A stretch of DNA of 64,000 nucleotides from Ligustrum vulgare. Lineage: Eukaryota; Streptophyta; Magnoliopsida; Lamiales; Oleaceae. Below, piece by piece: positions 45,747 to 56,895 of the stretch. Position numbers and translations under genes: made by a program. The DNA lies in NCBI GenBank assembly GCA_963555705.1, contig OY743180.1, positions 30,350,129-30,414,128 on the forward strand, in the 5' to 3' direction. Under the pieces are notes generated by a model. The model saw nothing but the letters and a program-made list of their open reading frames with translations, searched no databases and had not been told where the DNA came from. How positions within the stretch are numbered: position 1 is the first letter of the stretch; every line of letters begins with the position of its first letter.

Positions 45747-46232
45747 TGATGCGATTCATTTTGGAAAATGCGGCAAAAACGCGAAATAACAAATTAAAAC
45801 GTAGGAAAGGTCTAAATTCAGAAAAAATAAAATAACAATAATGATGAAAAAGAATGATTTAGACGATAGAATCTTGACCCGATCTTCATGACGCAAAAAC
45901 TGACAATGTGGAAGAAAAACTTTACGAATGCCATAAGGGGTGTCTAATTCCTTGAAGAGTTCTGAACTAGAACTCCAAAAAGATTCGAAATGTTTGATAA
46001 GTTCGGGGTTGATCTTTGAATAACAAGAAAAGATATCATCACTTTTCTTCGAGAGTAAAAATACTCAAAAATATCAATTAATCCCAAGTTATGTTACAAT
46101 CAATGAAAATATGTTTAAGTAAAGTAAAATGCTTCTAAACTAAACCTTGCCGCAATGGGACTCTAACTATGGAAATAAATAATTAAAATTGAAAATAATT
46201 TTTTAAAAAAATTTGAAATCTGGTCCGATACA
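45747..46232 (+). mobile_element. Diverged, internally deleted copy of the 41548 solo-LTR family
   Basis: It starts TGATGCGATTC, then AACGCGAAATAACAAATTAAAA and GATAGAATCTTGACCCGATC parallel 41548-41720. It ends near CTGGTCCGATACA, like the end of the other copy, but the part with ACGGCCGT octamers is missing. No clear target duplication remains. Confidence 0.7.
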
Positions 46233-46420
46233 AATAGAAAAGAATAATAATCATTTCAAAAGTGAACATGGGTTGTTTCTACAAATTGAAAAAAAAATAA
46301 TGATTTTCTTCGACGGAAGACAAAAAAAAATAAAACAATAATAATATAATCAATATATTTTCATAAATTCCAAAAAAAAAAATGTCTTGAGCACCGTGCA
46401 AGACATTATTATTTATTTAA

Positions 46421-46452
46421 CTAGTAATCGCACCCGTGCGATGCACGGAATA
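46421..46452 (-). mobile_element. Helitron 3' terminus (minus strand)
   Basis: On the minus strand the hairpin CCGTGCATCGCACGG is followed by GTGCGATTA and the terminal CTAG, with T next, as Helitrons insert between A and T. The matching 5' end is not clear; the body would extend toward 47.7 kb. Confidence 0.65.
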
Positions 46453-47309
46453 AATAATATTTATTGAATAAATTGTAAAAATACAATGCCCGATAAAAAT
46501 AACACAATAAAAAAATAATAATAATAACTTGCATACGCAAATTGTGAATAATTTGTAATTTCATTTCTCCCTATAAGATTTCTTACTTTAATGCATAAAT
46601 TCTATATTCAATATACAATTAAAATATCAAAAAAAAAAAAAAAGGTTATGAATTGCATTTTTTTTAACAGTTAATTGTTCATTAGTTTCCTTAGTTTATT
46701 TATTCATATAAAATTGATTATTCAAAAATATTTTTTTTAATGTTCATTCACAACCACATATTATTTAAAAACTAATTTTTCACAATTGCACATACTACTT
46801 TTTAACCACACATTCAAAAAAAAAAAAAATCAAATTTTAACCACACAATTGATTGATTTGACAATTATTTTATTTTTATACTACCTTCTTTCACTTTCAA
46901 TCATACATTTAAAACAATTTCTATTTTTTTTGCATGTTAAATAAATGTATGGACTATATTTTATTTTTAAATAGAATAAGTTTGATAAAACCTTATATTT
47001 TTATTTTCTATAGAATTCAATGAATTAATTGTTAAAGTCTGTAGTATGTATTTTACAAATTGATGTTATTTTAAATTTATAAAAATTAAAAAATAGATAA
47101 ATGAACAAAATGAGTAAATTTATAAAATTAATTTCAAAATTACCAAAGAGTTTATCTAAACCTGAAGTTGTAGAAATTAAAATGATTCAATTGAATTTAC
47201 TTAGAAAGATCGGATATCATTATTTCTTTTAATTTGATAAGAAAAAAGATTTGAAATTAATCATTTATGTCAAATTGAAGTTAGGTAAGAAATGATAAAT
47301 ATCATTTTA

Positions 47310-47715
47310 TGACTTAGATGAGATAAATTAAAAATATTGAATATTGAAAAAAGTAAAAAGTATAAGTAAAACTTTTATCTTTATTATTTTGGCAATTTTA
47401 AGAATGATATATTTAGAGTTTGCTCTCATTTGTTCACTTGTATTGAACTTCTCGTTAAAATCATGAATTTGACACCTATATTGCATATTTTTTGACTTCA
47501 AAATATTACAATAATTATCAAAAGAATAAAAATAATATACAATATGATCTTTTTATAGATTTTTTATTTTTTACAATCAAAAAGTCATTTATTACATGTC
47601 ACCTATAATTAATTTTGCATTAATTGAAGTTTACTAATTCAATTATTAAAATAATTAATAAAATTACAAAGTTTCCTAAAATAGCAGGGAAAAATGGCGG
47701 GAAACTATGTGTGGA
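47310..47715. repeat. Arm 1 of an inverted pair of about 400 bp (other arm 49295-49690)
   Basis: The sequence from GAGATAAATTAAAAATATTG to GGCGGGAAACTATGTG matches the complement of 49295-49690 with many small changes. It probably represents two old copies of one Helitron-type element in opposite orientation. Confidence 0.78.
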
Positions 47716-47727
47716 TTTTTTTGACGG

Positions 47728-48099
47728 CTATACTATTATTATATATATTAAGATATGTATATGTGTGTGTGTTGAAGTTTTTATAAAATATATGTAATCA
47801 ATAAATTAAAAATTAAACTTAATCAAAAATTAAAATACATTACAAAGAAAATTGGTGATGAATACAAAAAAAATGAAAACAAAATTAATACAAAAAATTT
47901 AATTAAAAACCAAATTTTAAGACACAGGTATTTTTTTTTTTCAATTTTGATTAGTGCTGTCTTTTTTAAAATTTCGGATTATATAAAATATTATTTGCAC
48001 TATATTTTTTATTTGATATGATTGTATAATCAACATATTTTCATGAATTTAGATCATTATCATGAATAGAAATCTCGTGCAACGCACAGGTGTGACTAG
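47728..48099 (+). mobile_element. Short non-autonomous Helitron candidate (372 bp)
   Basis: The left end CTATACTATTATTATATATA resembles the Helitron 5' consensus, although the leading T of TC is not present. The right end has the hairpin CGTGCAACGCAC and closes with GTGTGACTAG followed by T. No coding sequence. Confidence 0.5.
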
Positions 48100-48171
48100 T
48101 ATGTAGTAGTAGTAATAGTAGTAGTAGTAGCAGTAGTAGTAGTACTAGTAGTAGTAGTAATAATAATCATC

Positions 48172-48227
<56 letters not shown>
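48100..48227. repeat. Compound microsatellite: (GTA/TAG)n then (AT)n
   Basis: Imperfect AGT/TAG trinucleotides (48102-48165) are followed by about 26 AT units (48174-48227). Confidence 0.95.
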
Positions 48228-48232
<5 letters not shown>

Positions 48233-49204
48233 ACAAGATAGTTGACCCAAGTTTTCCCGTAAAAACTGCTGGCATCATTTTTTTTCCCGATTAAAATATG
48301 GCATTTATTTGTTTGACTTAAGATCATTAAATATCAATTATATCAGCACCATTGCATTGACACTCGTTCCTCACTACACGAGAATCAGTGCATTGGTACT
48401 AACAAATTGTTTAATCAATTCTATAATAAATTGATTAATTAGTTGGATCATTTTTATATGGATTTCAAGAACAAATTATGTAACATTCAATAATGTTAAA
48501 AAAAAAAAAAAAAACAATTTCCTTTTGTGAAATAGAATTTTTCTTTTATCATTATTATATTTTGACATTACTAAAAATATCTATAAAAATATTATTTGTA
48601 ATGTTGAACAACATTAACACAAGAAATAAAAAATGTTGTTATTTTCCAACGGGCAATTCATTTTCATGTATTGATTGATGTTCTGCACGATCTAATTGAA
48701 AAGTTATAATATCCTAAGATTGATATAATAAAGTCCAATAAAGAAATTATGTCTATTCATTCTTTGGGAAAACATTTTCTTCATGTGATCATTCTTTGAA
48801 TTATGTTTGGCATTTATTAATTCACATCTCATTTTTAAAATTCGTTTTTAACTATATTTTATTAATAAGGTATTCTATACAAGATATAAAAAAAAAAATT
48901 CTACTTTTTAATCATATATTCTCCTATAATATACATTTCTATACCACATTTCTTTTTAATTGTATTGTATGCAATGACCATGAATCGTAATTGTTTAAAA
49001 ATTATGAACCACAATTATTAATTTTAAAGAAGTTTTTTTTTTAATTTACATTGAATTTTACTATTGAATACTTTTTTGTTTCTTCATATTCTTTCCCATA
49101 ATATATGAATTTAATTGTTTTTGTTATATATTTCTCATATTTTCATTAATTATTGAATATATTTAGTTAGTTATTCATTAATTAATAATTATAATTTTTT
49201 TTTG
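48228..49204. other. AT-rich sequence without a gene
   Basis: I recognise nothing beyond poly(A) and poly(T) runs. It may be the body of a Helitron whose 3' hairpin lies at 49206. Confidence 0.4.
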
Positions 49205-49225
49205 TTCCGTGCAACGCACGGGTGC

Positions 49226-49272
<47 letters not shown>
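49205..49272 (+). mobile_element. Helitron 3' hairpin running into an (AAT)n microsatellite
   Basis: TTCCGTGCAACGCACGGGTG (49205-49224) matches the hairpin of the other Helitron ends here, but the expected CTAG is replaced by about 14 AAT units. Confidence 0.6.
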
Positions 49273-49294
49273 GGATAAACATCACCATTTTACG

Positions 49295-49690
49295 CACATA
49301 GTTTCCCGCCCATTTTCACATCTCTTTTTAGGAAATTTCTTATTTTTATCAATTTATTTTAATACACAGATTAAGGAAGTTAAATTAATGCATGTTGTAA
49401 ATAATTTTTGGATTTATAAAAAAAAAAATATCTATAAAATGTCAAATTATAGATTTTTTTTTCTTTCGATAATTATTACATTATTTTGAAGTAGAAAAAT
49501 ATGCAATATGGGTGTTAAATCTAAGATCTCAACGAGAAGTTTAATATAAGTTAAGAAATGAGAGGAGACTGTAAACATATCATTCGAAAAATCGTCTTAA
49601 ATACTAAATGTAAAAGTTTTTCTTATACTTTTTACTTTTCCGAACATCCAATCTTTTTAATTTATCTCATTTATGTTGGGCATTGTATTT
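49295..49690. repeat. Arm 2 of the inverted pair (other arm 47310-47715)
   Basis: See 47310. Shared anchors, read on the minus strand here, are GGGCGGGAAACTATGTG, CCCATATTGCATATTTTTC and AACTTCTCGTTGAGATC. Confidence 0.78.
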
Positions 49691-50374
49691 TTATAACCTA
49701 TTCAATAAATAATTATCAATTATATCTTCCATATATCGTACAAGTGTAATTATTAGTAGATGAATAAATCAAATGGAACATGAGTCTTGCCGCCAACCCT
49801 TCTTAATTAACCGGTTATAGAATGTGCAAGGAGACAAAAATATTCAATGGGGGAGTTGGGAGGATGACAAAGGCTACCTCTTGCTTGATCTATCCTGTTA
49901 CCATCCCTGTTAATAACACTTAAATAGAAAGTAAGGGAGAAGAAAAAACGATGTCATGTTCATTTGTTATGCATAACATGTGCAATGCAATAGCCCCTCA
50001 TTATTTATTTATTTTTAATTTTTTAACATCAATAGCCTCTTATTATCAAGAAAAAAAAAAAAAAAACCATCAATAGCCTCTCATTATTATTGATTGAGAA
50101 GTTAGGCATTTCACCCAGTATATGGTAGTAGGAAAAAGATATAATACGATTATATATGTCACCTATCTTGGTGGTAGGCACGTTTTTTGGTATCAATAAG
50201 TCCATTGAACTGTACTCTTGTAATTTGGATATACTACATATCAATAAATATATGTCACCTATCTTGATGCTATGACTTGTCGCATGTACTCCATTTTGTT
50301 AGAGTCTGCATTTTATTTACATTTCATTCTCATCGTGTTGTGCATATCAAGGAATTTTCATTTATGTGGGGGAT
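49691..50374. other. AT-rich stretch, no gene; right end is probably 3' internal sequence of a copia element
   Basis: A short local repeat ATCAATAGCCTCTYATTAT occurs at about 50029 and 50070, on either side of a poly(A) run. The last bases, TTATGTGGGGGAT (50362-50374), look like a polypurine tract ahead of the next LTR. Confidence 0.45.
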
Positions 50375-50979
50375 TGTTGGATATTGATTTAATAATTCGA
50401 AAAATTGGTCAAGTGTTGAAAAATCAACTAAAGTGACTTCGTATCAACTTCAGCCAAATATTCAAACCCGACTCAATCCGTTTAAGCAAATTAGTTTGCC
50501 ACCTCGCCCTTCGGGGCTCAGAAACGAGGATCGACCTGCCTGGTCGGGTTGAGGGGGCAGTGCGATCAAACGGTAGTAAAGCATGCGATTACACGTGAAA
50601 TCTGATTATTTTCGGTTTCGCGCAAAATCATGCAATCGTATGGTAGTTCGAAAAGTTGTGTCTTTTCAAAGTGATGTATTGTTTGGCTTCACACCACTTC
50701 GTCCACAATCCTTCATCATCAACTATAAATAGGACCTTTAGGATGTCCTATTCCTCAGATCAATAATATGCAAACATAATATCATTATCTCATCTTCTCC
50801 TATACAAAATTCTTGCATTCTTGTTGCATAATTTTTGTTTTTTTCTTTCATTTTCATTTTGGAGTACAATAGTCATATTTTGGTTCATTGTGCTTGAGTT
50901 TTGGAGTGCAATAAACACAAGTGGTAGTCGTTGTATCTTGGGAGTTGATTGCCATAAATCGGGGCACTGTTGCGGGGCA
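50375..50979 (+). repeat. LTR of a truncated LTR retrotransposon (plus strand)
   Basis: It starts TGTTGGATATTG right after a purine tract and contains CTATAAATAGGA (50722-50733) and AATAATATG further on. A GGTAGTCGTTGTATCTTGGG block typical of plant LTR ends near 50920-50940 is followed by a CA end near 50979. As the purine tract precedes it, it would be a 3' LTR. The right end is placed by TG...CA only. Confidence 0.6.
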
Positions 50980-50989
50980 AATTTGACTT

Positions 50990-52570
50990 TTCCATTGATT
51001 GCTCTTACATGTTTCGTTTCATGTAAATCTTCCAAATGGTATGCTCCATTAGGTATCACATTTTTTATTCTATATGGGAATTTCAGTTTGGTGATCATTT
51101 CCCGTATTTCGGATCTTTACTGTTCGGGGGAAGAATTGTCTTCCAAAATAACTTACCAAAAGTGAAAGACTCGGCTATCACCCTTTTGTTATAAGACTTA
51201 AAACATTCTTCGCTTTAAACTTGTATTCTATCCAAGACATCTATTTTTAACTTGTCCAATTCCAACAAGTTTTGGATCATGGCTTATGGAAATTGTTCAT
51301 TTCCCAAATTATTCTGGAAAGTCACTCTAATTGACTGTATATTGATCTCCATGTGTAGTACTGCTTCCTTTCCATATGCCAATTGAAATGGAGTTACTTT
51401 TGTACTTGTCCGTAGCGATGTTCTATAAGCCCATAGAGCTTTAATTAAGCATTCATGTCAATTTTAAGCATTCTCGTCTATCATCTTCCTTACAATTCTT
51501 TTAAGGATTTTGTTAGAGGATTTAGCTTGACCATTTGACTGTGCAAAATAAGGTGTTGAATTTACTAACATGATAACGAATTCGCTAACATGATAACGAA
51601 TTCGCCTAAGAACTGGTTGACTTACTCTCCGTTCAAAGAAGTCCCGAACCAAACATCAAAACTCGAGGTATCCCGAACTGATAAATAATGTGATATTGGA
51701 TGAACTTTATGATGTTTCCTTGAGAGATAAAGGAATGACTTTGACTTACTTAGTGAAAAGGTCTGTGGTTATAATGATAAATGTATGTTGCTTGGACGAG
51801 GGAGGATATTTTTTCTCTATCAAGTCTATCGCCCACCCTTTGAATGACAATGGTTTAATAATAGGATTTATTTCACATGCTGGCATTATTTGAATTGGTC
51901 CATGTCTTTGGCATGCAAAACAACCTTCAACATATTGGACACATGATTCGCCCATTTGTGGCCAAAAGTATATGCTTCTGATGATTAACCATCTCATCTT
52001 TTGACCTGTTGGTGAGCTCCGCATATCCCCTCGTGCCCTTTTGCCATAATTATCTTAGTGTCAAATAAGTCTAGACATCTTAACATGATTCCATCTGCAA
52101 GTTTCTTATATAACTCTTCGTCTATCAATACGAAGTTTAGGGCGCGCAACTTCATTTTTTGTCGCTCTTTCCTTCAGGTTTCTCTAAAAACATTTTGATT
52201 TCTTCTCTCCAATCTTCTGCTCTTCCATGTTCTATACAATTGAGACCTCTTGCTCTTCGTTGTATTGCATACATTATCCTTCCATATTCATGCAGAATCT
52301 ACATACAATACTTTAGATTTGGTCCAATTCATTTGCCAAGTCATTATAGATCATGTTTATGTATTTAAAGCTCTACTTGGTCAAATTCATCCAGCAATTC
52401 TTGGACGATCTCATATATATAAACTTACTATATAATCACTTTGACATTTTAACGTGTTATCTAATTGATGTATCACTAATTGAGAATCACCCATAACTAT
52501 TACATTTCTTACGTTCATGTCTAGTTGTAATCCCAAGTCTAAAACGTCTAGTCATCTATGTTAATTATGG
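50990..52570 (-). pseudogene. Ty3/gypsy RNase H-integrase fragment, decayed
   Basis: On the minus strand, RNase H-like MGDSQLVIHQLDN with FLDLGLQLDMNV (about 52540-52440) comes first. The integrase zinc-binding and core start follow (MGESCVQYVEGCFACQRHG, LSFKGWAIDLIEK, 52024-51746), then FVIMLVNSTPYFAQSNGQA (51570-51510) and the C-terminal IKNVIPNGAYHLEDL (about 51060-51010). This is the order of plant Tat/Athila-group pol. A short local duplication (GATAACGAATTCGC twice, 51572-51604) and many stops break it. An LTR of another element is inserted or abuts near 50980. Confidence 0.8.
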
Positions 52571-54979
52571 AAATTGCCTCCTTGTTCACCCAATCATTAA
52601 ACCGTCCAGACACCTCTTTCATAGTTCAGTCGTTCATATTTCTTCACATCGCCTTGCCAGTTGTAATGTGCTCTCATGTTTCGGACTCCCATATTGGACC
52701 TTTGAATTGCATATTTTTATGTGTCAATAGTTTTTATAAGATCAAGGTTAACTTAAATACTCATATGTGTCTTGAATTGATTTCTCGTTGTTACTATTTG
52801 TAATAGGAACTTGGGTAATGTACTAATAATCAATGTTTTAGAAAGTTTGTAAATGTGGCGCGACGCTTAAACATTGTCCAGGCGTGAACTTGGGTTAAAC
52901 GTCCCACCTTCGTTATTAAGCATGCCTAGTCTTGTTATCCTCCTCGCGGCGTGGAGGGTAACAAAAAACTCGCCCCCTCACAAAGGGGTGGGCCTGTGAG
53001 GTTGCGAGGAATTTGTTCTCCTCCTCGCTGCAGGGAGGGGAACAAATTTTTGCGCATGCCTAGACCGACTTTATTATTACTTTTTTCTATTTTTAAATCA
53101 TTATTTGACTTTATTTCAAGTTTTTAAATGACTTTACGTTTACAAAAATCAAAAAATAGAAACAAGTTACAAAATCTCATACAAAACAGTGGCCAAAGAA
53201 AAATTGAAAAACAAATTTGTATAATTGACTATTTGTAAAAATTATTAAGTAATTATAGTATTTTTATAATGTTAAATAATTGGTAAGCATTAATTTAATT
53301 ATTAAATTATTTTTAGATCTATTAAAATTTTGAAATATTATTAAAAATAAGAAAATATTTTTTTACATCTAAATTCGTAAAGCTTGAAGTTTGATTTCAT
53401 GCATAATTATGTTTTATGCTTTTTAGAACAATGCTATCTATAAATGATATAAATAATGAATGTTCTTATTTTATTACAATGGGTGTCATGGACATGTCTC
53501 TCAAATTTCAAAAGGACGGTCAAAATGTAGCATTGCCAGGTAGGAGTGGGCAAAAAAATGAAATTGAACTTTATCGAAGAACTGAAACTATTCGATTTTT
53601 TAAAAAATATTTTTAAAAATCGAGATTGAAATTGATTTAAAAAAGAAAAAAATTGAAAAATCGAAAGCAAAATCGATAAATTATATTTTAATTTTAAGTC
53701 AATGTTTAGAAAACTAGACTTGCCAGTTCAACAAAAAAAATCGAGAACTGGCAAAAAAATTGGTCTGATCAACCCTGAAAATCAGGCATTGAAAAGTCGG
53801 AACAAATTGGAACCGGTCAGAGTTTTAAACCTGGTTTTGCTTTTTATCTGTTAAATTTTTTTGTGATTATTTTAAGCTACTTTTGTGTATGATTTTATTT
53901 TCTAAATGAGTAAGTGTTTGTTTATTTATAAAATAACTGTTTTTTTTTTTTAAAAAAAAAATTGTAATTCTTGCAATAACTTTAATTTTTTTTTAATTGA
54001 AACTGATTTGATCCCAGTTTAACCCGGTTTGACTTCTGATCATTGACCCGTTACCTTTTTCCGATGGAATCGAACTGAACATTATTTTAAGCACGTTCAT
54101 TTTTTGACTCAACTTGTCAATAAGCTCAAAGAATATCAATTTTCAAATCCCATTAACCCATTCAAATGCATTTTTTATTGTTTGATTACGTTTTTTTTTT
54201 TTTTTTTCAGGTTAGATTGTTTTCTCATTTTCATATTTTTTTTTTTTTTGTTGAGTATATATCCCATTACAACTAAAATCCCTTCCAAACATCTCATATG
54301 ATTCGAACCCAAATCCATGTCAAGTAAGGATGTTACCTTGACCACTGGGGCATTGCCTTCATCCTACCTTTTCTTGAGTTTTGTTGACGCGTTTCATTTT
54401 TTTTTTTTTTTTCAATTTTGTTTTTGTATTTATTTTTTTATTTAAATGTTGCTTTTCTTCAAATTTAGTTGTTGTTTTTATTTAGCTTTGATTTTTAAAG
54501 CAAAATCTGATATATATTTTTTAAGAACCAAAAAATGTGAAAATAACTTAAATAAAAATCGTTCAATTTTCGCGATTAAAGAAAAATCTAACTGATGACT
54601 CCTATTGTCATGCGCATGGTGCTCACACTGTAGATCATGCTTTTCAAACTTGGATTGGTCAAGTCATCAAGGAAACCATCGACTTGGGCCTAAAAGGATC
54701 GGGTGACTCCTATAACCCGATTGGCCCAAGCCCACATGACCCAATATTTTTTGATATTTTTTGATATTTTAAAATTTAATATTTATTAATATTATTTTAA
54801 TATCAAGTTGGCTAAGATTGATCTCAAGTTGTCACTCTGACACTTGATTCCTCGATTGGGTCGATGATCGGAGCTGAAGAAAGTTGCAAGATAGAAATTA
54901 GTTGATCAATTGTAGGGCAAAATAGGTAACAAATTTTGGGGATAGTTGTGCCCCTCATTCCCATAGTTCATTTCTTAAA
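52571..54979. other. AT-rich, repeat-derived sequence without a recognisable gene
   Basis: It holds two GC-rich hairpins (see 52934), long T runs (53940, 54190, 54240, 54400) and phrases common in degenerate plant repeats, such as AACCGGTCAGAGTTTTAAAC (53811-53830) and TTTAACCCGGTTTGACTTCT (54017-54036). I could not find a coding region that holds together. Confidence 0.5.
52934..53046. repeat. Two similar GC-rich hairpins
   Basis: GTTATCCTCC...GGAGGGTAAC (52934-52962) and TTTGTTCTCCTCC...GGAGGGGAACAAA (53012-53046) are imperfect palindromes with similar stems. GCATGCCTAG lies outside both (52920-52929, 53054-53063). Confidence 0.8.
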
Positions 54980-56591
54980 TCTTACTATATATAAAAGATT
55001 GAATCTTCAATTGCACCATTCATCCAATAAAATTTTAATTAAATTGACACTATTCATTCAATCCAATTTTAATTAAATACTATTCATCCAATTTAGGTAC
55101 TATTTCTATTACAATTAAACGTTATTCATCCAATTTAGACATTATTCTTCCAATTAATTCATCCAATTCAATATCAATTAAACACTATTCCAATTGCAAT
55201 TAAATACTATTCATCTAATTTATGCTCTATTCATCCAATTAAGCACTATTCATTCAATCAAATTTCAATTAAATTGACACTATTCATCCAATCCAGTTTT
55301 AATTAAACAATATTCATCCAATTTAGGCACTATTCCAATTGCAATTAAACACGATCCATCCAATTTAGGCAGTATTCATCCAATCCAATTGCAATTAAAT
55401 TAGCACTATTCATTCAGTTCAATTGCATTTAAATACTATTCTTCCAATTAAACACTATACGCGGTTAACAATTGATACTATTCATCCAATCCAATTAAAT
55501 CCAATCCAATTGCAATTAAATTGGCACTATTCTTCCAGTTAAGACACTATTCCAATTGCAATTAAATACTATTCATCAAATTTAGGCATTATTCATCAAT
55601 CCAATTGCAATTAAATTGACATTTATTCATCCAATTTAGGCACTATTCCAATTGCAATCAAACAATATTCATCCAATTAAACACTATATGCGGGCAACAA
55701 TTGGATGTACTATTATTCATCCAATTGCAATTAAACACTATTCATTCTATTTAAACACTATTTCTATTGCAATTAAACATTATTTATCCAATTTAGGCAC
55801 AATTACAATTAAACATTATTCATCCATTAAATACTATGTGGGCAAATTGCCCGAGTTTGCAATCAATTTAGTGCATTCATCCAATTAAATAATATGCGGG
55901 TAACAAATTGGATACACTATTCATTCAATTAAACACTATGCGGACAAATTGCCCGAATTTTCCATCAATTTAGGCACTATTCATCCAATTAAACACTATG
56001 CGGCAACAAATGGATTTAATGCACTATTCAATCACCTATCCAAAGATTAACTTGGACATCTTTATGCACCTTCTCAAGTTTCTATTTTTATCGTTTTGTG
56101 TTACTTATTTTTTTTCGTTAAATTAATTATGAGAGTTCAAATAAAAGCTTTCACACAATACTTGTTACAGTATTTACGAATTACTAAATTGTAGCAAAAA
56201 AAATTTAATCATTTAAAATGATCCATTAGCAATGTATTTCATTTTTCATTAATTTTTTCTTTCTTTTCCTTTTTTGGTTTGTCCCAATTTATAGGTTACT
56301 TTCCTTATTGAGATTATATTAATATTTTAATTTTTTAATATACTCCTATTTAATATGTATTGTTATCAACACATATGAACTACTTATTGTTTAATGTAAG
56401 GGTATATTAGGTAAAATGTAAGCAAATTTATAGTTTCAACATATAATAATTATGTTTTCTTAATCCATGTAAAAATAAAAATTAGTATATCTTTATGGGA
56501 TAAGGAGAGTATCAAACAAGAAATTATTATTCGAAACTTCTCTAATAAAAAAATACTGACAATATGCGTGTAACGCACGCACCAAATCTAG
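54980..56591 (+). mobile_element. Complete non-autonomous Helitron (1612 bp)
   Basis: The 5' end TCTTACTATATATAAAAG fits the Helitron start. The 3' end has the hairpin TGCGTGTAACGCACGCA followed by CCAAATCTAG. The base before is A and the base after is T, the expected insertion between A and T with no target duplication. There is no Rep/helicase; most of the body is a degenerate minisatellite. It ends five bases before the TATA box of the KCS gene. Confidence 0.82.
55010..56035. repeat. Degenerate minisatellite inside the Helitron (CACTATTCATCCAATT type)
   Basis: Units of roughly 20-45 bp built from ACTATTCATCCAATTTAGGC and CCAATTGCAATTAAA recur some 25 times with drift. ATTAAACACTATGCGG variants occur toward the right end. 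Confidence 0.88.
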
Positions 56592-56595
56592 TTTC

Positions 56596-56602
56596 TATAA
56601 AT
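56596..56602 (+). promoter_or_regulatory. Candidate TATA box of the KCS gene
   Basis: TATAAAT, 294 bp before the KCS ATG and just right of the Helitron end. It is followed by a pyrimidine-rich leader (TTCTTACACCTCTTCATTC), as in plant core promoters. No other gene starts here. Use is inferred. Confidence 0.5.
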
Positions 56603-56895
56603 TCTTACACCTCTTCATTCAACTCCTGTATGAATAAACCTTTAATTTCCTTTCAGATTTCTTGCAAAATTCGACAAATAATACAATAAAAAATCTTCTT
56701 TTTAATCCAAATCTTCTTTTTTAAACCAAATTATTTTAATCCCCCTTCTTGTTCACACACCGTTAGCTTCCAGATTTTACAATCTTCAGCAATTATCCCC
56801 GGTCAGATTCACTTTTTCATCAAAGTTCTCTGGTGTTTAGGCCATACAGGGTATTTCGAATTGTGGGTTTTGTTCAAAAATCTGTGATAAGAGAA

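Noticed and set aside
55010..56035. Centromeric or telomeric satellite
   Set aside because: The units are degenerate, there is no telomere heptamer, and the array is bounded exactly by Helitron ends.
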